Of a DNA stretch of 6,896 nucleotides, positions 1 through 5,696 are shown piece after piece. A program made the position numbers and the translations under genes. Position 1 is the stretch's first letter. Every line of letters begins with the position of its first letter. The stretch is taken from contig JAHIVM010000473.1 in assembly GCA_018816665.1 (NCBI GenBank), positions 1 to 6,896 on the forward strand, given 5' to 3'. This stretch comes from Candidatus Zixiibacteriota bacterium (GTDB lineage Bacteria; Zixibacteria; MSB-5A5; GN15; FEB-12). The notes under the pieces are model-generated. The model had not been told where the DNA came from. It did not search any database and saw nothing but the letters and a program-made list of their open reading frames with translations.

Positions 1-1987
1 ACCGGTCGCGCTGTGGTCCGGCATCGTCCGCACCGACTCCTCCGGCGAGGCCCGCGCCTCCTTTTCGTTGCCTGAGTTCACCGGCGAACTGCGACTGATG
101 GCGGTGGCGGCGACCGGCGATCGTTTCGGCTCCGCCAGCCACCCAGTGAAAGTGCGCGACGCCGTTGTGCTCATGGAAAACCTCCCCCGTTTTCTCACTC
201 CGGGCGACAAAGTTGATGCCCTGGTGACAGTATACAACAACGCCGACACTCTCACGCACGCTACCGTGTATCTGGATTGCTCCGGCGCCGCCGGTGTAAC
301 CGGCGATACTTCCAAAAACATTGCCCTGGCACCCGGCGCCGAGGAAGTAGTAGTGTTTCCCCTGACAGCTGCCCGAAAACCGGGCAAGGTGACCTGTCGC
401 ATCTACTCCGTAACCGGCACCGATACCGTCGCCACCACCGTTGAACTGCCTAACCGTCCCGGTCAGCCGCTGATGACCAAACACGCCTCGGGAGTACTGC
501 AGAGCAATGACACGGTGAGTTTCACCCTGCCCGATTCGTTTCTGACCGGCACGGATAGGACCGTCCTGCAAACGTCATCTCTCTCGGCGGTCACCCTCGC
601 CGGCAACATAAACAGTCTGGTGAAGTACCCGTACGGCTGCACCGAACAGACTGCGTCGGGTGTATTCCCACTGTTGTACTTCCGCGATCTCGCCCGTTTC
701 GTACAGCCGGAGCTTATGCCCTCGCGCGGACCGGACTACTTCATCCAGGAAGGTATTGACAAACTCTCCCGCAGAATGGGGTCCGATGGCTGGTTCCCGT
801 ATTGGCCGGGTACTACCCAACGTCACCCCTGGACATCGGTGTATGCCTCGCACTGCCTCATGGAAGCGGCTGCTGCCGGTTACACGGTAGACCCGGATCA
901 CACGAAAGCGATCACACACACGCTGAAGCAAATCGCCCGGGGCCAGGACGGCATCACCGATCAATCCGTAAACATCTATGCGGCGTTTGTTCTGGCCGGC
1001 TCGGGGGATCTCGAACAACGCATTGTCAATTACCTGCGGTCCTTCAATACCGACGCTCTGCCACCGTACTCACGGTATCAACTGGCCGCCGTGTTGCACC
1101 GGGCCGGGTATGCCGATGACGCCGCAGCGCTGCTGCCGGTCGACATCCAGCCCGAGGTCTTCGATCCGGAGACGGGAGGCAATTTCAGCTCCGGCGTACG
1201 GACCAATGCCATTCTCCTGGACATCCTCCTGCAAATCAACCCGGACAACCCCGGTTGTGCGGTACTCGCCAATTCGCTGATGGCGGACGCCCGTACCGGA
1301 CGCTGGTACACTACCCAGTCAACCGCCTTCGCCCTGATGGCGCTGGGCAAGTACTTCCACACCCAGTCAGTCCCCGACTTCGCCGGCACCGTGACAATCG
1401 TTGACGACACCTCGTATAGCATCTCCACCGATGACTCCCGTTGCGCTCGCGACAACATCGGCGGACGGAAAGTCACGCTGGCTATCGATGGTAATGGTCC
1501 CTGCTTTTACTTCTGGCAGACATCCGGGATACCGCTGACCAATGCGCCGGAGGAGTTTGCCCGCGGTGTGCGCGTCTCCCGGGAATACCTCGATCCCGAT
1601 GGCGCCCCGCTGGATTTGCGTCGGGTGCGGCTCGGCAGTCAGGTCGTGTGCCGCGTGACGGCTGAAGCAATTGACAACAATCTGTACAACGTGGTTGTTA
1701 ACGACCTGCTGCCGGCCGGCTTCGAAATCGAGAACCCCCGACTCAAAACCACTCCACGGCTGAGCTGGATTCCGAACGCGGCGCACGATATCGCGTATCA
1801 GGATATCCGTGACGATCGACTGCTGCTGTTTACCAATCTGAGCCCCGGGAAACCCATGGAATTCTATTACAGCCTCAGGGTGGTCGCGGCCGGTGAATTC
1901 ACCGTCCCGCCCGTGGGTGCCGAGTGCATGTACAATCCGCTCATTGCCGGCAGTGCGTCATCCGGGGTTTTGCGCGTGGTAAGGTAG
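1..1987 (+). CDS. Bacterial alpha-2-macroglobulin family protein, C-terminal part (5' truncated by window)
   Basis: The frame is open from the window's left edge (first full codon at base 2) and ends with TAG, showing 661 C-terminal residues. The first visible residues, PVALWSGIVRTDSSGEARA, already match the family, so the gene continues to the left; bacterial members are usually 1500-2000 residues. A YPYGCTEQT segment carries the thioester motif C-T-E-Q at visible residues 213-216 (bases 638-649), so a Cys-Gln thioester can form. It is followed by the helical thioester domain (about 186-455, with GWFPYWPG near 262-269 and TTQSTAFALMALGKY near its end) and a C-terminal beta domain (about 517-661, with LLPAGFEIENPRL and AECMYNPLIAG). 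Family members are periplasmic, often lipid-anchored traps that bind attacking proteases covalently. The signal peptide and bait region are outside the window. pbpC follows after 13 bases, the classical operon partner. It resembles E. coli YfhM (thioester type) more than YfaS (no thioester). Confidence 0.95.
   Translation, partial: PVALWSGIVRTDSSGEARASFSLPEFTGELRLMAVAATGDRFGSASHPVKVRDAVVLMENLPRFLTPGDKVDALVTVYNNADTLTHATVYLDCSGAAGVTGDTSKNIALAPGAEEVVVFPLTAARKPGKVTCRIYSVTGTDTVATTVELPNRPGQPLMTKHASGVLQSNDTVSFTLPDSFLTGTDRTVLQTSSLSAVTLAGNINSLVKYPYGCTEQTASGVFPLLYFRDLARFVQPELMPSRGPDYFIQEGIDKLSRRMGSDGWFPYWPGTTQRHPWTSVYASHCLMEAAAAGYTVDPDHTKAITHTLKQIARGQDGITDQSVNIYAAFVLAGSGDLEQRIVNYLRSFNTDALPPYSRYQLAAVLHRAGYADDAAALLPVDIQPEVFDPETGGNFSSGVRTNAILLDILLQINPDNPGCAVLANSLMADARTGRWYTTQSTAFALMALGKYFHTQSVPDFAGTVTIVDDTSYSISTDDSRCARDNIGGRKVTLAIDGNGPCFYFWQTSGIPLTNAPEEFARGVRVSREYLDPDGAPLDLRRVRLGSQVVCRVTAEAIDNNLYNVVVNDLLPAGFEIENPRLKTTPRLSWIPNAAHDIAYQDIRDDRLLLFTNLSPGKPMEFYYSLRVVAAGEFTVPPVGAECMYNPLIAGSASSGVLRVVR
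638..649 (+). other. Thioester motif CTEQ of the alpha-2-macroglobulin
   Basis: These four codons (TGC ACC GAA CAG) encode Cys-Thr-Glu-Gln within YPYGCTEQT. In the family, the Cys and Gln side chains form the internal thioester that reacts with a trapped protease. Both are present, so this copy is predicted to be reactive, unlike the thioester-less bacterial paralogues. The second position is Thr, where E. coli YfhM has Leu; that position varies in the family. Confidence 0.85.
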
Positions 1988-1988
1988 C

Positions 1989-1994
1989 AGGGGA
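1989..1994 (+). promoter_or_regulatory. Ribosome binding site of pbpC
   Basis: AGGGGA begins two bases after the macroglobulin stop codon. It lies 6 bases before the GTG at 2001 and 9 bases before the ATG at 2004. Either could be the start; the spacing slightly favours the ATG. The site lies in the 13-base gap, with no room for a separate promoter, which supports co-transcription with the upstream gene. Confidence 0.6.
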
Positions 1995-2000
1995 AACTTC

Positions 2001-4334
2001 GTGATGACAGCAACACTCATCAGGCATGCGCAATGGACAGTCAGGGTGACACTCTGGCTGTTCCCGGCTGCTCTGCTTGCGGCTCTGGCTTTGCACCTTG
2101 CCTTCCCGCTGCCCACGGAGAACCTCAGCCGGTTACATGCCTCATTTGTGTACGATCGCGACGGTCACCTGTTGACCTGCTTCGCGTCACCAGACTCATA
2201 CTGGCGACAGCCGGTCGCTTTGTCAGATATCTCACCGCACCTCATCGAAGCCATACTCGCCTGTGAGGACCGATGGTTCTACTATCACCCCGGAGTAAAT
2301 CCGGTCTCACTGATCGGCGCGGCAGTCGACAATCTGCGAGCCGGTCACGTTGTCCGGGGCGGGTCCACCATCACCATGCAAATCGCCCGCATGATGGAAC
2401 CCAAAGAACGCTCGTATTCCGGAAAAGTCCGGGAGATGTTCCGCGCCGTCCAACTGGAACTATCCTACTCCAAAGATGAGCTGCTGGAGATGTACCTGAA
2501 TCTGGCGCCGTACGGCGGCAATATCGATGGTGTCCGGGCCGCCTGCACCTTCTACTTCGACAAACCTCCGGCCGAACTCACCTGGTCCGAGATTGCCATC
2601 CTGGTTGCCCTGCCGTCATCACCCAATCGCTTCCGTCCCGACCGCCACCCGACCGCCTGCCGGGAACGCCGCAATACGATCCTCAATCATTTGCACCACC
2701 AGGGTGTCCTGACCGCGGACCAGCATGCGGCCGCCCTGGCAGAAGAGTGGCCCAGGGCTCGACAGGGACGACCCACCACGGCCCTGCACTTCTCCCGCGA
2801 TATCGCCGGCCGTAATCCCGATCGGTCGACCATCAACTCAACAATAAATGGACGCCTGCAATACCTGTGCGAGCGGCTGGCCACCGCCTATCACACCGAG
2901 CTGACGGAACGCGGCATTCACAATCTCTCACTGGCCGTGATCCACAATGCCACCGGCGATCTGCTGGCAGCGGTGGGATCGCCGGACTTCAAGGACCAGC
3001 GGCACTCCGGTCAGATCAACGGTGTCCGCTCTCTTCGCTCACCCGGATCCACGCTCAAACCGTTTGTGTACGCTGCGGGATTCGACATAGGTCTGATCAC
3101 ACCGTCGTCCCGACTCCAGGACATCCCGGTCAACTACGCGGGCTACTCGCCGGAGAATTACGATGAAGTGTACCACGGTGTCGTCCGGGCCGATGAAGCT
3201 CTAATCCAGTCGTTCAATGTCCCCGCCGTCAACCTCACCGCGGAGGTCGGCTTGACCGACTTTTACAATCTGCTGACTGCCGGCGGTATTACGTCCTTCA
3301 ACAAACAACCGGCCGAGTACGGCCTTCCGCTGGTCCTGGGCTGTGCCGAGGTATCGTTACTGGAACTCACTAACCTGTACGCCACCCTGGGTCGGCAGGG
3401 TCTGTATCGCCCGGTGCGAGACCTTCTGGATGCCCCGGTTGACTCCGCGTACCGCATTCTGTCTCCGGAAGCATCGTGGCTCACCACCGACATTCTCACG
3501 TCTCTGCAACGCCCTGTCCTGCCTTCCTCATGGGAGTCGACAACCGGCATGCCCACCGTGGCGTGGAAAACGGGAACGTCGTACGGCCGTCGCGATGCCT
3601 GGGCGGTCGGCTGCACGCCGGTCTACACTATCGGAGTATGGGCCGGCAATTTCTCCGCCGAGGGATCCCCGTACCTGGTGGGCGCCGAGGCCGCCGCCCC
3701 GCTGATGCTCGAGCTGTTCAACGAAATCACCGGGGCAACCGAAAAAGACTGGTTTGACCGGCCACCCGGGATCGCAACCCGCGAAGTCTGCGCCGTAAGC
3801 GGTCTGCTGCCCGGTCCCGCCTGCCGCCATCGAGTCCGGGAGGTATATATCGACGGCGTGTCATCGCTGAAGGGCTGCGATGTCCATCGCGTGCTCTTTG
3901 TAGATCGCGCTACCGGCTTTCGCCTCCAGCCCGCCTGCGCGCCGACAGCACTGGTTGATACCCAGATCGTGGTCCAGTGGCCGGCTCGCCTGAGCACCTG
4001 GATGATCGCCCAGGGGCAGGCCCGGCCGCTCCCCCCACTGCACCCCGACTGCAATTCTCAGACGGCTGAGGAAACGCCCGTGATTACGTCCCCGGAACCC
4101 GATGCCGTCTTCGAACTGGTCTCCGGAATCCCGGTCGAGTATCAATCCATCTTGTTTGAGGCCTCGGCCGAACTGACCAGCGGGCGAGTACACTGGTTCC
4201 TCGATGATGTCTGGTTTGCCTCCTGTGAATCCGGAGGACGCGTGTTTTACCCGCCGGAGCCGGGAAACCACCGGTTGTTGTGCGTTGATGAAACCGGCCG
4301 GTCCAGCCGCACGTACTTCAGCGTCACAAAATAG
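2001..4334 (+). CDS. pbpC: Penicillin-binding protein 1C (bifunctional peptidoglycan glycosyltransferase/transpeptidase)
   Basis: Complete protein of 777 residues from GTG 2001 (776 from ATG 2004), close to the usual PBP1C length. One N-terminal membrane anchor lies at about residues 16-36; the rest is periplasmic. The GT51 domain (about 45-245) shows ED-RWFYYHPG with catalytic Glu89, GGSTITMQ at 120-127, KVREM at 142-146 with the second Glu145, and KDELLEMYLN at 158-167. The transpeptidase domain (about 305-580) has SxxK (Ser350-TL-Lys353), SFN at 404-406 and KTG at 523-525, so both active sites look intact. The paired-Cys linker (CAVSGLLPGPAC, 597-608) and the C-terminal BiPBP_C domain (about 692-775, with HWFLDDVWFAS) separate PBP1C from PBP1A/1B. 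It polymerises lipid II and may cross-link glycan strands, probably in repair with the upstream macroglobulin. The transpeptidase of E. coli PBP1C is thought to be weak, so cross-linking by this copy is not certain. Confidence 0.96.
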   Translation: MMTATLIRHAQWTVRVTLWLFPAALLAALALHLAFPLPTENLSRLHASFVYDRDGHLLTCFASPDSYWRQPVALSDISPHLIEAILACEDRWFYYHPGVNPVSLIGAAVDNLRAGHVVRGGSTITMQIARMMEPKERSYSGKVREMFRAVQLELSYSKDELLEMYLNLAPYGGNIDGVRAACTFYFDKPPAELTWSEIAILVALPSSPNRFRPDRHPTACRERRNTILNHLHHQGVLTADQHAAALAEEWPRARQGRPTTALHFSRDIAGRNPDRSTINSTINGRLQYLCERLATAYHTELTERGIHNLSLAVIHNATGDLLAAVGSPDFKDQRHSGQINGVRSLRSPGSTLKPFVYAAGFDIGLITPSSRLQDIPVNYAGYSPENYDEVYHGVVRADEALIQSFNVPAVNLTAEVGLTDFYNLLTAGGITSFNKQPAEYGLPLVLGCAEVSLLELTNLYATLGRQGLYRPVRDLLDAPVDSAYRILSPEASWLTTDILTSLQRPVLPSSWESTTGMPTVAWKTGTSYGRRDAWAVGCTPVYTIGVWAGNFSAEGSPYLVGAEAAAPLMLELFNEITGATEKDWFDRPPGIATREVCAVSGLLPGPACRHRVREVYIDGVSSLKGCDVHRVLFVDRATGFRLQPACAPTALVDTQIVVQWPARLSTWMIAQGQARPLPPLHPDCNSQTAEETPVITSPEPDAVFELVSGIPVEYQSILFEASAELTSGRVHWFLDDVWFASCESGGRVFYPPEPGNHRLLCVDETGRSSRTYFSVTK

Positions 4335-4403
4335 CTGACTGACAATTCAGACTGTACGTGAGCATGATTGCGGAATCGTCGATGTCATACAACGGGAAGA
4401 AGT
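4335..4403. other. Convergent intergenic gap between pbpC and mntP
   Basis: The 69 bases between the two stop codons hold no gene. Only weak four-base-pair dyads are visible (CTGA-CAAT-TCAG at 4339-4350 and GATT-GCGG-AATC), and neither is followed by a T run on either strand. I see no convincing intrinsic terminator, so the two transcripts may overlap at their ends or end by Rho-dependent termination. Confidence 0.5.
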
Positions 4404-4967
4404 CTACCACACCAGGTGCTCCAACACGATTTTGACACCAATCCCAGCCAGGATCACTCCCCCCAGCAATTCCATGCGGTGTCCAAAACGCTCACCCAGC
4501 CGACGACCGAAGGCCATTCCGATCGCCGTCATGGCGCAGGCAATGACACCAATCACCACACTGGCCGTCAGCACTTCCACCTGGAGCACGGCCAGACTCA
4601 GCCCCACCGCCAGGGCGTCGATACTGGTGGCAATCGACAGCACAATCAGGGTCCACTTGCGTGTGGGATCATCAACCAGAACCTCGGTGCCATCGGCAGT
4701 CAGCGAATCATACACCATCTTGCCCCCAATGATCGCCAGCAGCCCGAATGCAACCCAGTGGTCATAGGCTTCAATCAGGTGCTGAATCCGGCTTCCCAGA
4801 AACCAGCCGACAATCGGCATCAGAAACTGAAACAGACCAAAGTGAAAAGAAAGACGAAATATCCGGCGAAACGACAAATGGTCAAGCCGTGATCCCACCA
4901 CGATCGATACCGCGAAGGCATCCATCGCCAGACCAAATGCTATCCCTACAATAGTTATCCAACTCAC
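4404..4967 (-). CDS. mntP: Manganese efflux pump MntP
   Basis: Inner-membrane protein of 187 residues, almost the same length as E. coli MntP (188). It belongs to the MntP/DUF204 family, which exports Mn(II) when intracellular manganese is too high. About six hydrophobic segments form two related halves. The first carries FGLAMDAFAVSI with conserved Asp16; the second carries IATSIDALAVGLS with Asp117, the equivalent of the second key acidic residue. A charged cytoplasmic loop (about 90-104, ADGTEVLVDDPTRK) separates the halves, and the end reads LGGVILAGIGVKI, also typical. The start was chosen at GTG 4967, since it matches the family N-terminus (SWITIVGIAFGLAMDAF). The frame extends upstream to an ATG at 5018 and a GTG at 5030, but these would add an atypical charged leader and lack a ribosome binding site. 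A GAGGAG at 4980-4985 lies 12 bases upstream, a little far. The gene is single, convergent with pbpC and divergent from the repressor. Confidence 0.93.
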   Translation of the reverse strand: MSWITIVGIAFGLAMDAFAVSIVVGSRLDHLSFRRIFRLSFHFGLFQFLMPIVGWFLGSRIQHLIEAYDHWVAFGLLAIIGGKMVYDSLTADGTEVLVDDPTRKWTLIVLSIATSIDALAVGLSLAVLQVEVLTASVVIGVIACAMTAIGMAFGRRLGERFGHRMELLGGVILAGIGVKIVLEHLVW

Positions 4968-4979
4968 GTCTCGTCCCGT

Positions 4980-4985
4980 CTCCTC
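4980..4985 (-). promoter_or_regulatory. Probable ribosome binding site of mntP
   Basis: On the minus strand GAGGAG lies 12 bases before GTG 4967. The spacing is longer than ideal, but no comparable motif precedes the upstream candidates at 5018 or 5030. It therefore supports the shorter 187-residue protein. Confidence 0.45.
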
Positions 4986-4998
4986 TACACGTTTTGTG

Positions 4999-5026
4999 AA
5001 TATAAGGATAGCCCGCATGGGCGCAA
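4999..5026 (-). promoter_or_regulatory. Putative sigma70-type promoter of mntP
   Basis: Reading the minus strand, TTGCGC (5021-5026) and TATATT (4999-5004) are 16 bases apart, with AT-rich DNA further upstream. The predicted transcript would start near 4992, leaving a leader of about 25 bases before GTG 4967. It would also place the alternative start codons at 5018 and 5030 upstream of transcription, in agreement with the start chosen. This is a match by eye only. Confidence 0.4.
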
Positions 5027-5134
5027 ACACTGTCGCAAATATAATTGCCGACTTCGGAACGACGTCACTACCGGTCGCCGGCCGCCTAAGACCGGCTTTG
5101 TGCTCGACCTGACAATCAATAGGACTTTTACAAA

Positions 5135-5150
5135 AACTAATTAATTAGTT
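5135..5150. promoter_or_regulatory. Palindromic operator candidate 1 (AACTAATTAATTAGTT)
   Basis: A perfect 16-bp palindrome that overlaps the first two bases of the predicted -35 box of the repressor promoter. It shares the core CTAATTNATTAG with the dyad at 5192-5207. A second, overlapping 10-bp palindrome (AGTTGCAACT, 5147-5156) covers the -35 itself. BlaI/MecI proteins bind as dimers to short dyads over their own promoter, so this is a likely binding site of the repressor encoded at 5267; the assignment is inferred. Confidence 0.55.
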
Positions 5151-5178
5151 GCAACTTTTCCGGTAACTTTCGTATACT
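5149..5178 (+). promoter_or_regulatory. Putative promoter of the BlaI/M56 operon
   Basis: TTGCAA (5149-5154) and TATACT (5173-5178) are 18 bases apart, a good sigma70-type match. Transcription would start near 5185, giving a leader of about 80 bases before ATG 5267. Palindromes sit at the -35 and just downstream of the start point, the usual layout of a repressed promoter. Confidence 0.6.
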
Positions 5179-5191
5179 CTACTACACAAAG

Positions 5192-5207
5192 TCCTAATTC
5201 ATTAGGA
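5192..5207. promoter_or_regulatory. Palindromic operator candidate 2 (TCCTAATTCATTAGGA)
   Basis: Seven-base arms (TCCTAAT/ATTAGGA) around a two-base centre. The inner 12 bases match operator candidate 1 except at one position. Its centre lies 57 bp from that of candidate 1, and it falls at about +8 to +23 of the predicted transcript, where a bound dimer would block polymerase escape. The repeat of an unusual AT-rich core twice around one promoter in GC-rich DNA is the reason to call it an operator. Confidence 0.55.
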
Positions 5208-5219
5208 GTAATCCCGGCG

Positions 5220-5247
5220 CCGGTCGCGGGAGTCGCTCCGCGGCCGG
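5220..5247 (+). promoter_or_regulatory. Strong GC-rich hairpin in the leader of the repressor mRNA
   Basis: CCGGTC pairs with GGCCGG (one G-U pair), and inside it GCGGGAG pairs with CTCCGC with one bulged G, closing on a three-base TCG loop. That makes 12 pairs in 28 bases. No T run follows, so it is not an intrinsic terminator. It ends four bases before the AAGGA ribosome binding site, so it could protect the 5' end or influence ribosome access; its role is not known. Confidence 0.5.
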
Positions 5248-5251
5248 ATAC

Positions 5252-5256
5252 AAGGA
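5252..5256 (+). promoter_or_regulatory. Ribosome binding site that fixes the repressor start
   Basis: AAGGA ends one base before an in-frame ATG at 5258 and 10 bases before the next ATG at 5267. Only the second spacing is functional, so translation should begin at 5267 and give MARKKSPTLTDAEL, the usual family N-terminus. Confidence 0.7.
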
Positions 5257-5266
5257 AATGCAAGCT

Positions 5267-5656
5267 ATGGCACGGAAAAAATCACCCACGCTTACCGACG
5301 CTGAACTCCGGATTATGAGCGTGATTTGGGACAGCGGACCGGCCACCGTCAGCGAGGTCGTGGAGCGGCTCGGACCCAACAACCGGCTTGCCTACAACAC
5401 GGTGCTGACCACAATGCGGATTCTGGAGCAGAAGGGACATCTGATGCGTCGCAAAGAAGGTCGGGCCCATGTATATGTCGCCCGGGTCACGCGCGATCAG
5501 GCCCAACGTAAGGCCGTGCGGCACATGGTCAGCAGTTTCTTTAACGATTCTCCCGAATTGCTTCTCCTCAGTGTTCTCGAAAGCGAACACCTGAGCGCCG
5601 AGGAATTGCAGCGACTCAGGGATATGATACAGCAAAGTGAAAAACGCGAAAAATAG
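5267..5656 (+). CDS. BlaI/MecI/CopY-family winged-helix transcriptional repressor
   Basis: Complete protein of 129 residues, the usual size for the family (about 120-130). The N-terminal winged helix-turn-helix (about 7-72) begins TLTDAELRIMSVIWDSGPATVSEVVERL; the recognition region AYNTVLTTMRILEQKGHLMR (42-61) and the wing RRKEGRAHVYVARV follow. The C-terminal helices (about 75-125, with SFFNDSPELLLLSVLE) form the dimer part, where relatives are cut when the partner sensor is activated. I do not see the exact Asn-Phe cleavage pair of staphylococcal BlaI; the similar place here reads SSFFND. In the cell it should bind dyads over its own promoter, and candidates are present at 5135-5150 and 5192-5207. 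An M56 peptidase follows in the same direction after 40 bases, the standard repressor-sensor pair. The name BlaI reflects the family, not proven beta-lactam control: no beta-lactamase is in view. Confidence 0.93.
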   Translation: MARKKSPTLTDAELRIMSVIWDSGPATVSEVVERLGPNNRLAYNTVLTTMRILEQKGHLMRRKEGRAHVYVARVTRDQAQRKAVRHMVSSFFNDSPELLLLSVLESEHLSAEELQRLRDMIQQSEKREK

Positions 5657-5670
5657 TCGACCACGTCGAC
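5656..5670 (+). repeat. Small dyad GTCGACCACGTCGAC at the repressor stop codon
   Basis: Two copies of GTCGAC, itself palindromic, flank a three-base CAC, so the RNA can fold into a six-pair hairpin starting at the last base of the stop codon. No T run follows. It lies in the 40-base gap before the peptidase gene and could at most tune expression or mRNA stability; it may be chance. Confidence 0.3.
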
Positions 5671-5696
5671 CTGTCGCTTCAGGGTAGGGTGAAGTT

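Noticed and set aside
575..1018. Antisense open frames within the macroglobulin gene (also 1078-1476 and 1367-1786)
   Set aside because: All lie opposite conserved macroglobulin domains, and their products look like reverse translations of GC-rich coding DNA, with no motifs.
4368..4892. Long open frame on the + strand opposite mntP (174 codons)
   Set aside because: It is antisense to a clearly recognised membrane protein, its product is rich in Gln, His and Asn with no family resemblance, and it has no ribosome binding site. It is a shadow of mntP.
5071..5096. CCGGTC...GACCGG dyad (with inner GCCGG/CCGGC) as a possible terminator or operator between mntP and the repressor
   Set aside because: The arms are only 5-6 bases with a 10-13 base loop, there is no following T run, and there is no convergent transcript here to terminate. 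In GC-rich DNA this is expected by chance.
5180..5186. TACTACA, identical to a classical BlaI/MecI half-operator
   Set aside because: Its mate TGTAGTA is absent at any suitable spacing, so alone it is weak. The two CTAATTNATTAG palindromes on either side are better candidates.
5258..5266. Start of the repressor at ATG 5258 rather than 5267
   Set aside because: AAGGA ends one base before 5258, too close to work, whereas 5267 has ideal spacing and gives the normal family N-terminus.
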